A DNA stretch of 64,000 nucleotides from Proteus columbae. GTDB lineage: Bacteria > Pseudomonadota > Gammaproteobacteria > Enterobacterales > Enterobacteriaceae. This document shows positions 41,515-51,257 of the stretch, in pieces. The notes beneath the pieces were generated by a model. That model saw nothing but the letters and a program-made list of their open reading frames with translations. It made no database searches and was not told where the DNA came from. Position numbers and translations under genes: made by a program. Location of the stretch: the NCBI RefSeq assembly GCF_009914335.1, contig NZ_CP043925.1:682001-746000 (forward strand), given 5' to 3'. Positions within the stretch are counted from its first letter, which is position 1. The number at the start of each line of letters is the position of its first letter.

Positions 41515-42438
41515 TTAGTTTTTCCGTTCGACGATAAAACTCGCTAATTGTTTAAGCGTGGTCGTATCGTACTCGTATTGCTCAAGAAACGCTAAGGCAT
41601 CCAGTGCTTCGTTATACAATTCCTGTGCTTTCTTTTGAGCTTGCTCTAATCCAAGGAGTGCTGGATACGTGCTTTTTCCTGACTCTTGGTCGCTACCTTG
41701 ACGTTTCCCAGTTTCTTCCGTACTGCCAATGACATCTAAAATGTCATCTTGTACTTGAAATGCAAGGCCAATAGAGTGGGCATATTTATCTAGTGCGGGT
41801 AATACATCATGGCCTTTTGAGCCAGCACTAAATGCGCCTAAGCGAACAGCTGCACGAATTAATGCACCTGTTTTGTGTAAATGGATTTTTTCAAGAGATG
41901 CGAGGTCAATCGATTTATCTTCGGCTTCAAGATCAAGAGCCTGACCGCCACACATACCTGCAAGCCCGCTGGCTGTTGCTAATTCAGAAATCATTGCAAC
42001 ACGATCAGCCATTGCAACATCAGGCATTGGATTTTTTGCTAAGATCTCAAAGGCGAGTGTTTGTAATGCATCACCCGCTAAAATTGCGTTGGCTTCACCA
42101 AATTCAATATGACATGTAGGCTTACCACGACGTAAATCATCATCATCCATCGCAGGCAAATCATCATGAATGAGAGAATAAGCGTGAATACATTCCACTG
42201 CGGCGGCTGGTGCATCAAGGTTAAGTGCGGGGACTTTAAACATTTCACCCACTGCATAAACAAGGAAAGGACGTAAGCGCTTTCCACCTAAAAGAGCACC
42301 ATAATGCATGGCTTTACCTAGAGGCATGTCAGTGAATGGTAAAGCGGATAGCGCTTGGTTTAATGCATGATCAACACGCTGGTGGGCGGAATCTAATTTA
42401 TGACGGAACGCATCCGTACTTGAAGTTGCGTTACTCAA
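41515..42438 (-). CDS. ispA: Farnesyl diphosphate synthase IspA
   Basis: IspA makes geranyl and farnesyl diphosphate from IPP and DMAPP. The 307-residue protein has the first aspartate-rich motif DDLPAMDDDDLRRG and the second DDILDVIG, plus GGKRLRPFLVYAVGE and the HLHKTGALIRAAV helix. Its start directly follows the xseB stop codon. E. coli has the same xseB-ispA-dxs order. Confidence 0.98.
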   Translation of the reverse strand: MSNATSSTDAFRHKLDSAHQRVDHALNQALSALPFTDMPLGKAMHYGALLGGKRLRPFLVYAVGEMFKVPALNLDAPAAAVECIHAYSLIHDDLPAMDDDDLRRGKPTCHIEFGEANAILAGDALQTLAFEILAKNPMPDVAMADRVAMISELATASGLAGMCGGQALDLEAEDKSIDLASLEKIHLHKTGALIRAAVRLGAFSAGSKGHDVLPALDKYAHSIGLAFQVQDDILDVIGSTEETGKRQGSDQESGKSTYPALLGLEQAQKKAQELYNEALDALAFLEQYEYDTTTLKQLASFIVERKN

Positions 42439-42702
42439 TTATTCTGCCTCTTGGATAAAATCATCAGGAGTTGCATTATCGTCTTCTTTTAGAAGAATAC
42501 GAACACGCTGTTCAGCGTCTTGTAATGTTTTTTGTCCAACACGGGCTAGACGAACGCCATGTTCAAACTCATTAAGCGCTTCTTCTAAAGGGAGTTCACC
42601 GGATTCTAAACGGTTTACGATTTGCTCAAGTTCTTGCATAGATGCTTCGAAACTTGGTGCTTGTGCGATGTCTTCGTTAATTGGTGTCGTTTTCTTAGCC
42701 AT
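42439..42702 (-). CDS. xseB: Exodeoxyribonuclease VII small subunit
   Basis: XseB is the small helical subunit of exonuclease VII, which degrades single-stranded DNA with XseA. The 87-residue protein contains the family core [27 protein letters not shown] and [16 protein letters not shown]. It is first of xseB-ispA-dxs and divergent from thiI. Confidence 0.96.
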   Translation of the reverse strand: MAKKTTPINEDIAQAPSFEASMQELEQIVNRLESGELPLEEALNEFEHGVRLARVGQKTLQDAEQRVRILLKEDDNATPDDFIQEAE

Positions 42703-42903
42703 AATATTTTTGATAATAAAGCATGTTAGCGCTGAATAATAGCGATCATCTTACTACAAGTGAGAAGAAAATTTCTTATTCAGTCGATGATTTTTGCGGG
42801 TGAGCCCTAAATATTGGTGATATACTTTGTGACTTTTATAAACTCCAGTCAATTAACATCACTGTAGTTTATGTTTCTACTTAATAACCTATGACCATTG
42901 ACT

Positions 42904-44355
42904 ATGAAGTTTATTATTAAATTATTCCCCGAAATTACGATCAAAAGCCAATCTGTTCGTATACGTTTTATCAAAATTCTCACTAGCAATATTCGTAATG
43001 TACTTAATACATTAGGTGATGAAATCACGGTTGTCCGCAATTGGGATAACATTGCTGTTGTGAGTAAAGATGAAAGCAAAAGTGAAGCGGTATGTGATGC
43101 ATTAACACGTATTCCTGGTATTCATCACTTTTTACAAGTAGAAGAGCATCCGTATACTGATTTACACAATATTTTTGAGCAAACTTTTGCGGCATTTAAG
43201 CATTTAGTTGAAAACAAAACATTTTGTGTTCGTGCCAAACGTCGTGGTAAGCACAGTTTTACTTCAAATGAAGTTGAGCGTTATGTTGGTGGTGGTTTTA
43301 ACCAACACGTTGAAAGCGCAAAAGTGAAATTAACGCGTCCAGATGTCACCATTAATTTAGAAATTGAAGATGACAAACTTATTTTAGTGAATGCGCGCTA
43401 TGAAGGTATTGGTGGTTTCCCAATTGGTACACAGGAAGATGTTTTATCACTGATCTCTGGTGGTTATGATTCAGGTGTATCAAGCTATATGTTAATGCGT
43501 CGTGGTAGCCGAGTTCACTATTGTTTCTTTAACTTAGGCGGTTCTGCCCACGAAATTGGCGTTAAACAAGTTGCTCATTATTTATGGAACCGTTTTGGCC
43601 GTTCACATAAAGTGCATTTCGTTGCTGTTGATTTTGAACCTGTTGTCGCAGAAATCTTAGAAAAAGTCGATGATGGTCAAATGGGCGTTGTATTAAAACG
43701 TATGATGGTACGTGCCGCATCCCGTGTTGCTGAGCGTTATGGTGTTCAAGCCATTGTGACGGGTGAAGCATTAGGACAAGTTTCTAGCCAAACTTTAACT
43801 AACTTACGTTTAATTGATAATGCGACTGATACGTTAATTTTACGCCCTCTTATCACGCATGATAAAGAGAACATTATCAATATCGCTCGCCAAATTGGTA
43901 CAGAAGATTTTGCTCGTACAATGCCAGAATTTTGTGGTGTTATTTCAAAAAGCCCAACAGTGAAAGCAGTAAAAGCGAAGATCGAAGCGGAAGAAGAGAA
44001 GTTTGATTTTTCTATTCTTGATAACGTTGTTGAAAACGCCAAGAATATGGATATTCGTCGTATTGCAGAAGAAACCGTACAGCAAGTTACTGAAGTTGAA
44101 ATGGTATCTGAATTTGGTGCTAACGATGTTATTTTGGATATCCGCTCACCTGAAGAGCAAGAAACTTCGCCATTAAAGATAGACGGTGTTGATGTTAAAG
44201 AGTTACCTTTCTATAAATTAAGCACCCAGTTTGGTGATTTAGATAAAGCCAAAACTTATTTGCTCTATTGTGATCGCGGAATGATGAGCCGCTTACAAGC
44301 GCTGTATCTGCGTGAACAAGGTTTTGAAAACGTTAAAGTCTATCGTAAAAAATAA
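42904..44355 (+). CDS. thiI: tRNA 4-thiouridine synthase / thiamine sulfur carrier ThiI
   Basis: ThiI transfers sulfur from IscS for 4-thiouridine at tRNA position 8 and for the thiazole of thiamine. The 483-residue protein has NFLD and THUMP domains, the PP-loop [17 protein letters not shown], Cys in [10 protein letters not shown], and a C-terminal rhodanese domain with the persulfide Cys456 ([10 protein letters not shown]). The start at 42904 matches [20 protein letters not shown]; a TTG two codons earlier is not used. It is divergent from xseB. Confidence 0.97.
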   Translation: MKFIIKLFPEITIKSQSVRIRFIKILTSNIRNVLNTLGDEITVVRNWDNIAVVSKDESKSEAVCDALTRIPGIHHFLQVEEHPYTDLHNIFEQTFAAFKHLVENKTFCVRAKRRGKHSFTSNEVERYVGGGFNQHVESAKVKLTRPDVTINLEIEDDKLILVNARYEGIGGFPIGTQEDVLSLISGGYDSGVSSYMLMRRGSRVHYCFFNLGGSAHEIGVKQVAHYLWNRFGRSHKVHFVAVDFEPVVAEILEKVDDGQMGVVLKRMMVRAASRVAERYGVQAIVTGEALGQVSSQTLTNLRLIDNATDTLILRPLITHDKENIINIARQIGTEDFARTMPEFCGVISKSPTVKAVKAKIEAEEEKFDFSILDNVVENAKNMDIRRIAEETVQQVTEVEMVSEFGANDVILDIRSPEEQETSPLKIDGVDVKELPFYKLSTQFGDLDKAKTYLLYCDRGMMSRLQALYLREQGFENVKVYRKK

Positions 44356-44382
44356 TACGATAACGATTCGATCTTACAAATA

Positions 44383-44408
44383 AAAAAGCCACTGAAAAGT
44401 GGCTTTTT
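44383..44408. terminator. Bidirectional terminator after thiI
   Basis: AAAAAGCCACT (44383-44393) pairs with AGTGGCTTTTT (44398-44408) around a GAAA tetraloop. It serves thiI and the convergent toxin gene. Confidence 0.93.
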
Positions 44409-44428
44409 GGGTTACTGATAATAGCTTA

Positions 44429-44809
44429 TTAGAAATTATTTTGAAATTCTTCTGCTCTTTTCTCTAATACAGCCAGAAATGATGTTTTTGCTATCTCATG
44501 AGCATTGGGCGACATAATAGCAATAATTTGATATCTGTTTGGGTAAAGCCAATGTTGACAGCAAACTAAGTAATGATTTGATTTTCTTTGTATTTGAGGT
44601 ATCTTTTTATTCCATCCTGGTTCAAGTGGCATTCTAATATGTATTTTAGAAATAAGAGATTGACATAACTTGGCATTATTTTCCCAGCGACCATTGGAAC
44701 CTAAATAATTAGATAATATATTGTCTTCTTTCCAAAGTTTTAATAAGTGAGCATATTCATTGGCGATAGTTTTATATTCAATATCAGGATGTATTGATAT
44801 TTGAGTCAT
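44429..44809 (-). CDS. YafO-family toxin (probable mRNA interferase)
   Basis: This 126-residue protein resembles E. coli YafO, a ribosome-dependent mRNA interferase. Aligned features are HLLKLWKEDNILSNYLG near residues 21-37, SLISKIHIRMP in the middle, HYLVCCQHWL, QIIAIMSPNAHEIA and the C-terminal AEEFQNNF, all in the YafO order and spacing. It begins 6 bp after the stop of the upstream 193-residue gene and has no good ribosome-binding site of its own, suggesting translational coupling. The locus is absent between thiI and yajL in E. coli. Toxicity has not been shown here. Confidence 0.75.
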   Translation of the reverse strand: MTQISIHPDIEYKTIANEYAHLLKLWKEDNILSNYLGSNGRWENNAKLCQSLISKIHIRMPLEPGWNKKIPQIQRKSNHYLVCCQHWLYPNRYQIIAIMSPNAHEIAKTSFLAVLEKRAEEFQNNF

Positions 44810-44815
44810 AAAATA

Positions 44816-45397
44816 TCAATTACTATGAAATTTAGGTATATCAAGCCCTAATTTTATATGCTCAGATTGTATTAATCTCTGCATCTCAGCATTAGTTACA
44901 TTGGGTTTTTTATTTGTTGTTTTTAATGGCTGATGAGTTTGTTCTATAAATAAAACAATCTCAGTTAATACACTTCTATACATTGCTAAAGAGCGACCAA
45001 ATAAAAGAATACTTTCTTTTTTTAAGATATCGTTATTTAAACATGATGCAAGGACATTTTTTATATCAACTAAAGAGGTATCTATATCTTTTATATTTTT
45101 ATTTATTTGTTCATAAATGTGTTGGCTAATAAATAAATTTTCATGGTTTTCCCATTCTTTTTTTAATCTAGTTAAGTCACTATTGAGTAACTCAGCTAAA
45201 GTGCTCATTTTTTCAGTAGCATCATCAATCGGAATAGCAACAAGTTGATTAGATACAGGAGATGCAAAAGAGTATTGAATATTGGGGATCAACGATGATT
45301 GTTTATGTCTAAAACTTTCAGCAGGAACAGTGGCTAATCCCATAGAAATTAAAGTAACAAGTTTAGGTAAGTTCTTGCGGTATTGAAGAGTTTTCAT
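44816..45397 (-). CDS. Uncharacterised partner of the YafO-like toxin
   Basis: I do not recognise this 193-residue protein. It precedes and is coupled to the YafO-like gene, in the place of the antitoxin. It does not show the YafN/Phd-type N-terminus, and at 193 residues it is about twice as long as YafN. The first ~27 residues (basic start, then LVTLISMGLATVPA) look like a weak signal peptide or amphipathic helix. Residues ~64-150 look helical with charged heptad-like patterns (MSTLAELLNSDLTRLKKEWENHE). The C-terminus is NAEMQRLIQSEHIKLGLDIP. An internal Met64 could give a shorter antitoxin-sized product. AAGGATGTGGCAAA precedes the ATG. Confidence 0.75.
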   Translation of the reverse strand: MKTLQYRKNLPKLVTLISMGLATVPAESFRHKQSSLIPNIQYSFASPVSNQLVAIPIDDATEKMSTLAELLNSDLTRLKKEWENHENLFISQHIYEQINKNIKDIDTSLVDIKNVLASCLNNDILKKESILLFGRSLAMYRSVLTEIVLFIEQTHQPLKTTNKKPNVTNAEMQRLIQSEHIKLGLDIPKFHSN

Positions 45398-45497
45398 TTT
45401 GCCACATCCTTTAGAAGTTGGTTCTATTTTAACCTCTCAACACTTATTTTAAAATCTGATATGAAGAAATAACGACTGAAATAGGTCTTAAAAATTA

Positions 45498-45553
45498 ATC
45501 CCCAACTAATAAATAATATACCTATTAATAAGATAAATGAATTAGGTGGGGAT
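45498..45553 (-). terminator. Long-loop inverted repeat after yajL
   Basis: ATCCCCAACTAAT (45498-45510) and ATTAGGTGGGGAT (45541-45553) pair at 12 of 13 positions around a 30-nt AT-rich loop. On the minus strand, downstream of yajL, it runs into TTAATTTTTAAG. It is either the yajL terminator or an operator for the adjacent toxin-antitoxin-like operon. Confidence 0.5.
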
Positions 45554-45578
45554 ATTTTGTTATGAGTGTACAGTTTAT

Positions 45579-46196
45579 CTATTTATCCCCAAACCCTGTA
45601 AATTCATCTTGATAATTATAAATACCGGGTGGTAATACAAGCTGTTTGGCAACATCTGCTGCAGCTTCTTTGCCTTTTAAGCGTTCGATAATTTTTAGTG
45701 CAAAATCGATAGATGTTGCTGGAGCTTGGCTAGTAATTAAGTTAACTCTTTCATCATAATAGACGCGATAATCAACCCATTTTTTCGATGAGATTTTATC
45801 TTTTAATGCAGGAAAACCCGTCATATTGCCGATGGGAAAAATATTGTGAGATTCAAGGATCATTGCGGGTGCTGCACAAATCGCGGCAACAAGCTTATTT
45901 TCACTGTGCATGCGACGTACTTTCTCAACGACTAAAGGGCTGTCTCTTAATGTTTCAGTACCTTGTAATCCACCAGGTAGAATAATAACGTCATAGTGGT
46001 GATCGACAACACGAACTAAAGGGGCATCTGCGACAAGTTTTATGCCTCGTGAACATGTAATTATAAGTTCATCAACATCATCTTCTGCACTTGCAAGCAC
46101 GACATTAATACCTGCCCTTACCAGCAAATCTGCGGTAGTCACGACTTCGGTTTCTTCACTTCCATTAGCTAGGCAGATGAGCGCTGATATGGTCAT
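45579..46196 (-). CDS. yajL: DJ-1/PfpI family protein YajL
   Basis: YajL is a cytoplasmic DJ-1 homologue reported to act as a redox-sensitive chaperone or protein deglycase. The 205-residue protein starts [25 protein letters not shown] and has the nucleophile-elbow cysteine in AAICAAPA, plus [13 protein letters not shown]. The start at 46196 was chosen by homology and overlaps the panE end by 32 bp; the longer frame from 46301 lies inside panE. About ten C-terminal residues (EFTGFGDK) extend beyond the E. coli end. Confidence 0.93.
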   Translation of the reverse strand: MTISALICLANGSEETEVVTTADLLVRAGINVVLASAEDDVDELIITCSRGIKLVADAPLVRVVDHHYDVIILPGGLQGTETLRDSPLVVEKVRRMHSENKLVAAICAAPAMILESHNIFPIGNMTGFPALKDKISSKKWVDYRVYYDERVNLITSQAPATSIDFALKIIERLKGKEAAADVAKQLVLPPGIYNYQDEFTGFGDK

Positions 46197-47085
46197 AATT
46201 GCCTTCCTGTTGTTTAATAAATTGAAAAAGGTGGTTATTTTCTGGCAATACAAGCCCTTGTTCTGAAGCTCGGCGTAATAAATAACCCGTAATATAGTCA
46301 ATCTCTGTATGGCGTTGATATTTCACATCTTGATACATAGAAGAATAATTATTTGCTGTTTGTTCTATTGTATCAATAATATAGCCATGAAGATGGGCTT
46401 GAGATGTTGGTACAACACCTTCACGTTCCATCACTAGATAAACTTCATCGCATATTTTTTGAATATGTTCAGGATAACGCAATAAATCCCCATTTCGGCA
46501 TTGATAATAAACGGTAAGAGGGTTGATAACACAATTAACAGCAAGTTTTAGCCAACTAATTGTATGAATATCATTGTGCCAAGCGACATCGGGTAAAGCA
46601 TGATGCAAGGTTTCTGCTAAATAGCTATATTGTTGAGCTGTATGATTTAATGGGCCTATATGTGTTATTCCTGTTGCGGTATGAATAACATCTTGCCCTT
46701 GTTGATAAGCACCATGAGTAATGATGCCTTGTAAGATAGGTCTGGATATAGAGTGCTGTGTTGCTGTTAATTCATCTGCTGTTCCCATGCCATTATGAAT
46801 TAATAAGATAGGACATTGTGCAGAAAGATAAGGCAATAGCGCATTAACCGCATCTGAAACTTGCCAAGATTTTAAGCAAACAATTAATAATTCACTCTGT
46901 TTTAACCATTCCAGTTGATTAGCGATAATGCGCTGATAAAAAGGCTCGCCATTAATATTATCAACACTCACGTCTAAAAAAGGCTGAGGTATTCTTAGCC
47001 AACCTTGTACTTCATGAGATTGACGTGTTAAAGCTGCAACCCAAAGTTTACCAATCGAACCACACCCTAAAACGGTAATTTTCAT
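46165..47085 (-). CDS. panE: 2-dehydropantoate 2-reductase PanE
   Basis: PanE reduces ketopantoate to pantoate with NADPH in pantothenate and CoA synthesis. The 306-residue protein shows the dinucleotide motif [25 protein letters not shown], the catalytic Lys region [15 protein letters not shown] and a helical C-terminal domain. The start at 47085 matches MKITVLG with the dinucleotide fold; an earlier in-frame ATG adds 17 residues. It overlaps yajL by 32 bp, the same gene pair as in E. coli. Confidence 0.95.
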   Translation of the reverse strand: MKITVLGCGSIGKLWVAALTRQSHEVQGWLRIPQPFLDVSVDNINGEPFYQRIIANQLEWLKQSELLIVCLKSWQVSDAVNALLPYLSAQCPILLIHNGMGTADELTATQHSISRPILQGIITHGAYQQGQDVIHTATGITHIGPLNHTAQQYSYLAETLHHALPDVAWHNDIHTISWLKLAVNCVINPLTVYYQCRNGDLLRYPEHIQKICDEVYLVMEREGVVPTSQAHLHGYIIDTIEQTANNYSSMYQDVKYQRHTEIDYITGYLLRRASEQGLVLPENNHLFQFIKQQEGNYDHISAHLPS

Positions 47086-47310
47086 TGTGCCTCTTTTTGC
47101 AAATCGTAATAGCGTAAGGTGGCTACTGACGGTCATTAGACTATTTAGCTAAAATTATAACATTGATTACACTTCTCTGTTTAAAGTATGTTTGCGCTTT
47201 ACTGTAAGAGGAAATTAAAGGGATAAATTTGTTATTGAATGTGCAATGCTTTTTTGCAACCCTAAAAGAAGCTATTATTCGGGTTGTATTTATTTATTGA
47301 GGAAGAAAGA

Positions 47311-47802
47311 ATGCCATCTTTTGATATCGTATCTGAAGTTGACTTACATGAAGTGCGTAATGCGGTGGAAAACGCACAACGTGAACTGACTACTCGTTGG
47401 GATTTTCGTAATGTTGAAGCAAGCTTTGAATTAAACGAAAAATCAGAGTCAGTGAAAACGACCAGTGTATCTGAATTTCAGGTTCAACAATTATTAGATA
47501 TTCTGCGTGAGAAAATGGCAAAAAGAGGGATTGATGGTGCGGTATTAAATATCCCTGAAGAGATGACTCACAGCGGAAAAATGTACAGCGTAGAAGCCAC
47601 CTTAAAACAAGGTATTGATTCAGCATTAGCGAAGAAAATTGTTAAGCTGATTAAAGATAGTAAATTGAAAGTACAAGCCCAGATCCAAGGCGAGCAAGTG
47701 CGTGTTACAGGTAAATCCCGTGATGACTTACAAGCTGTGATGAAATTAGTAAGAGAAGGTGAATTAGGGCAACCTTTCCAATTTAACAACTTCCGTGACT
47801 AA
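47311..47802 (+). CDS. yajQ: YajQ family nucleotide-binding protein
   Basis: YajQ is a small cytoplasmic protein of two ferredoxin-like domains; relatives in other bacteria bind cyclic-di-GMP. The 163-residue protein has [38 protein letters not shown] and [35 protein letters not shown] precedes the ATG at 47311; an upstream start at 47284 is not family-like. It is divergent from panE. Confidence 0.96.
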   Translation: MPSFDIVSEVDLHEVRNAVENAQRELTTRWDFRNVEASFELNEKSESVKTTSVSEFQVQQLLDILREKMAKRGIDGAVLNIPEEMTHSGKMYSVEATLKQGIDSALAKKIVKLIKDSKLKVQAQIQGEQVRVTGKSRDDLQAVMKLVREGELGQPFQFNNFRD

Positions 47803-47824
47803 TTGTTTATCCATTGAGTCATAA

Positions 47825-47856
47825 AAAAATGCGCTGAAATAAACAGCGCATTTTTA
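47825..47856. terminator. Bidirectional terminator between yajQ and yajR
   Basis: AAAAATGCGCTG (47825-47836) pairs with CAGCGCATTTTT (47844-47855) around a 7-nt AT loop. It serves the convergent yajQ and yajR genes. Confidence 0.93.
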
Positions 47857-47873
47857 TTTGGATTTATTGATAT

Positions 47874-49244
47874 TTAAACAGAAGACACTAAAGATTCTAA
47901 TGTTGCTCTTGGTGTTTGTTTAGTATCAACCTTGATATAAGCACTCTGTTCATCCGCCATAATCACAACTTCATTAACCCCCGGTTGTTGCTTAAATAAT
48001 TGTTGTAGTTGCTGTTGTTGGCTTGAAGATAGATTTTCAGGTAATTCAACGCGTAAGCTACTGACATAAGAGGGTTGGCGTAATGTTAGGCTAATGAAAA
48101 ACCAAATAATGCCAATCATTAAACAGCCTAAAAATACAATTTGTGCACTATAATGCTGGTAAAGCCATCCTCCTAAAATTCCGCCCAATGCCACACCTAA
48201 AAATTGGCTGGTGGAATAAATTCCCATAGCTGTACCTTTATAACCTGCTGGCGCTTCTTTACTGATTAATGAAGGAAGAAGGGCTTCCATAATATTAAAG
48301 CCAATAAAGAAGACCTGAATACCCGCAATAATTAACCATAAGCTAGAGCCTGAAATAATAAGAATTGCCTGAGCCACAATCAGTAAGAAAATACAGAATA
48401 AGAACACTTGTTTCATTTTTCGTTTCTTTTCTGCATAGATAATAAAAGGTAATACTGTAATAAAGGCGATAAGCATAGTGACAAGATAAACAATCCAATG
48501 TGTCTCTTTTGCTAAGCCAGCTTCACTCATGACAAGAGGAAGCGCAACAAAGGCTGCCATTAATAAAGTATGTAGAGAAAAAATACCGGTATTAAGCTTA
48601 AGAAGTTGTGCATCAAATAAGACTTTTTTGACACTGCCACGGACAAAACCAGATTCTCGATTAAGAATATGATGTTCACTGTTCGGTACAGTAAAAAGCG
48701 TAATAATAATGCCACCAAAGGCGAGCAGGGCAATGCCCCAAAAAAGACCTTGTAAGCCGAAAATATGCGTTAAAATAGGCCCTAAAACTAAGGCTAAAGC
48801 GAACGTTATCCCAAAGCTAATACCAATAAAGGCCATTGCTTTTGTTCTATTTTGTTCCCGCGTTAAATCAGACAATAAAGCCATTACTGCTGCTGAGATA
48901 GCCCCAGCCCCTTGCAATGCTCGTCCAATAATAATGCCGTAAATATTGTCACTAAGTGCAGCAATCAAACTACCAATAATAAAAATAATTAAGCCGAAAA
49001 CAATTATCGGTTTTCGGCCGAATTTATCAGAGAAAATACCAAAAGGGATTTGGAATACCGCTTGTGTTAATCCATAAATACCGATGGCTAATCCGATGAG
49101 TGATTCTGTTGCGTGTTGTAGTTGAAGCCCATAGGTGGTTAAAACTGGGAGTACCATAAACATGCCAAGCATGCGAAGAGAAAAAACAGTGCCTAGTCCC
49201 CATGTTGCTTTGCGCTCTAATGGGGTCATTTTATTATCATTCAT
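47874..49244 (-). CDS. yajR: MFS transporter YajR
   Basis: YajR is a 12-helix major facilitator protein with unknown natural substrate. The 456-residue protein has the MFS motif A region (GIFSDKFGRKPIIVFG) after helix 2 and GRALQGAGAISAAVMALLSDLT in helix 4. The C-terminal ~65 residues (from SSLRVELPENLSSSQQQQ) form a ferredoxin-like cytoplasmic YAM domain, the feature that distinguishes YajR. GAGGTAATCC precedes the ATG. Confidence 0.95.
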   Translation of the reverse strand: MNDNKMTPLERKATWGLGTVFSLRMLGMFMVLPVLTTYGLQLQHATESLIGLAIGIYGLTQAVFQIPFGIFSDKFGRKPIIVFGLIIFIIGSLIAALSDNIYGIIIGRALQGAGAISAAVMALLSDLTREQNRTKAMAFIGISFGITFALALVLGPILTHIFGLQGLFWGIALLAFGGIIITLFTVPNSEHHILNRESGFVRGSVKKVLFDAQLLKLNTGIFSLHTLLMAAFVALPLVMSEAGLAKETHWIVYLVTMLIAFITVLPFIIYAEKKRKMKQVFLFCIFLLIVAQAILIISGSSLWLIIAGIQVFFIGFNIMEALLPSLISKEAPAGYKGTAMGIYSTSQFLGVALGGILGGWLYQHYSAQIVFLGCLMIGIIWFFISLTLRQPSYVSSLRVELPENLSSSQQQQLQQLFKQQPGVNEVVIMADEQSAYIKVDTKQTPRATLESLVSSV

Positions 49245-49363
49245 GGATTACCTCGTATTACTGATATCCCCATTGTAATGGCAAATCTTGGCGAGGTTAA
49301 TCAATAAATAGGATACAAAAAAGACAAAACTGTACTGATATCATGTGTAGTCATAAAAGAGAT

Positions 49364-49397
49364 AAAAAAATACCAGTCAGAAGGCTGACTGGTATTT
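49364..49397 (-). terminator. cyo operon terminator
   Basis: AATACCAGTCAG (49369-49380) pairs with CTGACTGGTATT (49385-49396) around AAGG. The minus-strand transcript then meets a T7 run (49364-49370). Confidence 0.95.
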
Positions 49398-49417
49398 GGG
49401 TTACTTTAGTAAATACA

Positions 49418-50302
49418 TTATCTTAGATACGCAAGAACCGCTTCTGTTGAGCTTGTTGGATCAACAGACATCATTACGCTTAATGAAGTGATTGCGACAA
49501 TAGAGAAAATAAATAATTTTCGTGCCCACACAATATCATTGGTTGCTTTGTAACCAGATAAAGCCATGCCTAACCACCAAATACTAACGGCTGAAGCTAC
49601 AATCAGGTATTTATAACCCGCGTAACCCACTAATGTCAGCATTAAGGTTGCAATCATAAACGCCAGAATATAGAGAATGATATGACGTTTAGCGACTGAG
49701 ATCCCTTTAATCACAGGTAATACAGGGATATTTGCAGCTTGGTAGTCTTTAAAACGGAAAATAGCAATGGCATAAGAGTGAGGCATTTGCCACAAACTAA
49801 AGATAAGTAATAGGATTGCCGCGCCTGCATCAAATTCACCGCTAACGGCACAATAACCGATAACAGGCGGTGCAGAGCCAGATAAGCTTCCAATCAGTGT
49901 GCCATAAACAGATTTACGCTTCATATAGAGGCTATAAACCCCAACATAAATAATAAAACCGAATACAGCGATAAACATTGCAAGTGGGTTGGCTGCTACA
50001 TAGAGCAGCACAACACCTGCAATACCTAAAACTGAGGCATAAATCAGGCTAACTTGAGGGTCAATTAATCCTTTAACTAATGGACGATTCTTCGTTCTTT
50101 CCATGATACGGTCAATATCACGGTCAATGTAGTTGTTAAAAACACAACCAGAAGCAACGACCAGAGACACCCCAAGTAGAGTCGCGAAAAATAGGGAGTA
50201 ATCAATCTCACCCTTAGAAGCGAGAAGAAAACCACCTATTACAGAAATTAAATTTCCGAAAATAATTCCTGGTTTGGTGACTTGTAGGTATTGCTTAATC
50301 AT
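49418..50302 (-). CDS. cyoE: Protoheme IX farnesyltransferase CyoE
   Basis: CyoE adds a farnesyl tail to heme B to make heme O for the bo3 oxidase. The 294-residue membrane protein of the UbiA family has about nine helices and the Asp-rich motif [20 protein letters not shown] that binds prenyl diphosphate-Mg. The start at 50302 fits [24 protein letters not shown]; a longer frame from 50503 runs into cyoD. It is last in cyoABCDE. Confidence 0.97.
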   Translation of the reverse strand: MIKQYLQVTKPGIIFGNLISVIGGFLLASKGEIDYSLFFATLLGVSLVVASGCVFNNYIDRDIDRIMERTKNRPLVKGLIDPQVSLIYASVLGIAGVVLLYVAANPLAMFIAVFGFIIYVGVYSLYMKRKSVYGTLIGSLSGSAPPVIGYCAVSGEFDAGAAILLLIFSLWQMPHSYAIAIFRFKDYQAANIPVLPVIKGISVAKRHIILYILAFMIATLMLTLVGYAGYKYLIVASAVSIWWLGMALSGYKATNDIVWARKLFIFSIVAITSLSVMMSVDPTSSTEAVLAYLR

Positions 50303-50313
50303 AGCGACAACTC

Positions 50314-50646
50314 TTAATCCATCATCATATTGATGTTCAGGTTGTACATAATCCACAACGAGCCTACGACAACAATGCCGATAATAAGCAGTGTGAACAG
50401 GAATGCGACGACGTTCCAGCGCTCTTCTGATGACGTATTCATATGCAAGAAGCAGACTAAGTGAACCACAATTTGCACAACTGCCATACCGACAACAGTC
50501 CATAGAATTGTTGCTGGTGTTGCTGTTCCTTCCATCACCATCCCAAATGGAATAACGGTGAGGATAACAGACAGAATAAAGCCGATCAGATAAGACTTCA
50601 TGCTGCCGTGGCTTGCGCCTGAAGGAGAAGTATTTGGATGACTCAT
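50314..50646 (-). CDS. cyoD: Cytochrome bo3 oxidase subunit IV CyoD
   Basis: CyoD is the small subunit IV that assists assembly of the copper-heme site of subunit I. The 110-residue protein has three membrane helices and [21 protein letters not shown] and [18 protein letters not shown] family segments. Its start overlaps the cyoC stop by 1 bp. Confidence 0.96.
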   Translation of the reverse strand: MSHPNTSPSGASHGSMKSYLIGFILSVILTVIPFGMVMEGTATPATILWTVVGMAVVQIVVHLVCFLHMNTSSEERWNVVAFLFTLLIIGIVVVGSLWIMYNLNINMMMD

Positions 50647-51257
50647 TACATCGCTCCCATCAGATAAACTACGGTGAACACACAGATCCAGACAACGTCA
50701 AGGAAGTGCCAGAACAGACTTAAACAGCTTAAACGAGTGCGGTTAACTTCAGTTAAACCACGGCGTGATACTTGGATCATCATAATAACAATCCAAATTA
50801 AACCCGCGGTTACGTGAAGACCGTGCGTTGAAACTAATGCAAAGAATGCAGATAAGAATGCACTGCGATCTGGGCCATAACCTTCTGCTATTAGCTCATG
50901 GAATTCGTAAACTTCCATGATGACGAAACCTAAGCCGAATAAGAAAGTCACAAATAACCATAGATTAACTTGGCTAACGCTACCTTTATTCATGCTCAGC
51001 ATAGCGAAACCAAAAGTGATACTACTAAATAGCAGTAAGAAGGTTTCAACTAAAACAAACGGTAAGCTAAAAATCTCTTTACCTGAAGGACCATCCGCAA
51101 TCCCGTTAACAAGCACCGCATAAGTGGCGAATAAGCTGGCAAACAGGATAAGGTCGCTCATTAGGTAGATCCAGAAGCCGAAAACTTTTGTCGCTCCTGC
51201 ATCGTGGTGCCCATGATGCTCATGGGCGTTTGTGTTATTTACAGTTTGAGTAGACAT
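50646..51257 (-). CDS. cyoC: Cytochrome bo3 oxidase subunit III CyoC
   Basis: CyoC is subunit III of the heme-copper quinol oxidase and has five membrane helices. The 203-residue protein contains [37 protein letters not shown] and [18 protein letters not shown]. It overlaps cyoB by 1 bp and cyoD by 1 bp, so the three are tightly coupled. The His-rich N-terminus ([12 protein letters not shown]) is noteworthy in a copper oxidase. Confidence 0.97.
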   Translation of the reverse strand: MSTQTVNNTNAHEHHGHHDAGATKVFGFWIYLMSDLILFASLFATYAVLVNGIADGPSGKEIFSLPFVLVETFLLLFSSITFGFAMLSMNKGSVSQVNLWLFVTFLFGLGFVIMEVYEFHELIAEGYGPDRSAFLSAFFALVSTHGLHVTAGLIWIVIMMIQVSRRGLTEVNRTRLSCLSLFWHFLDVVWICVFTVVYLMGAM

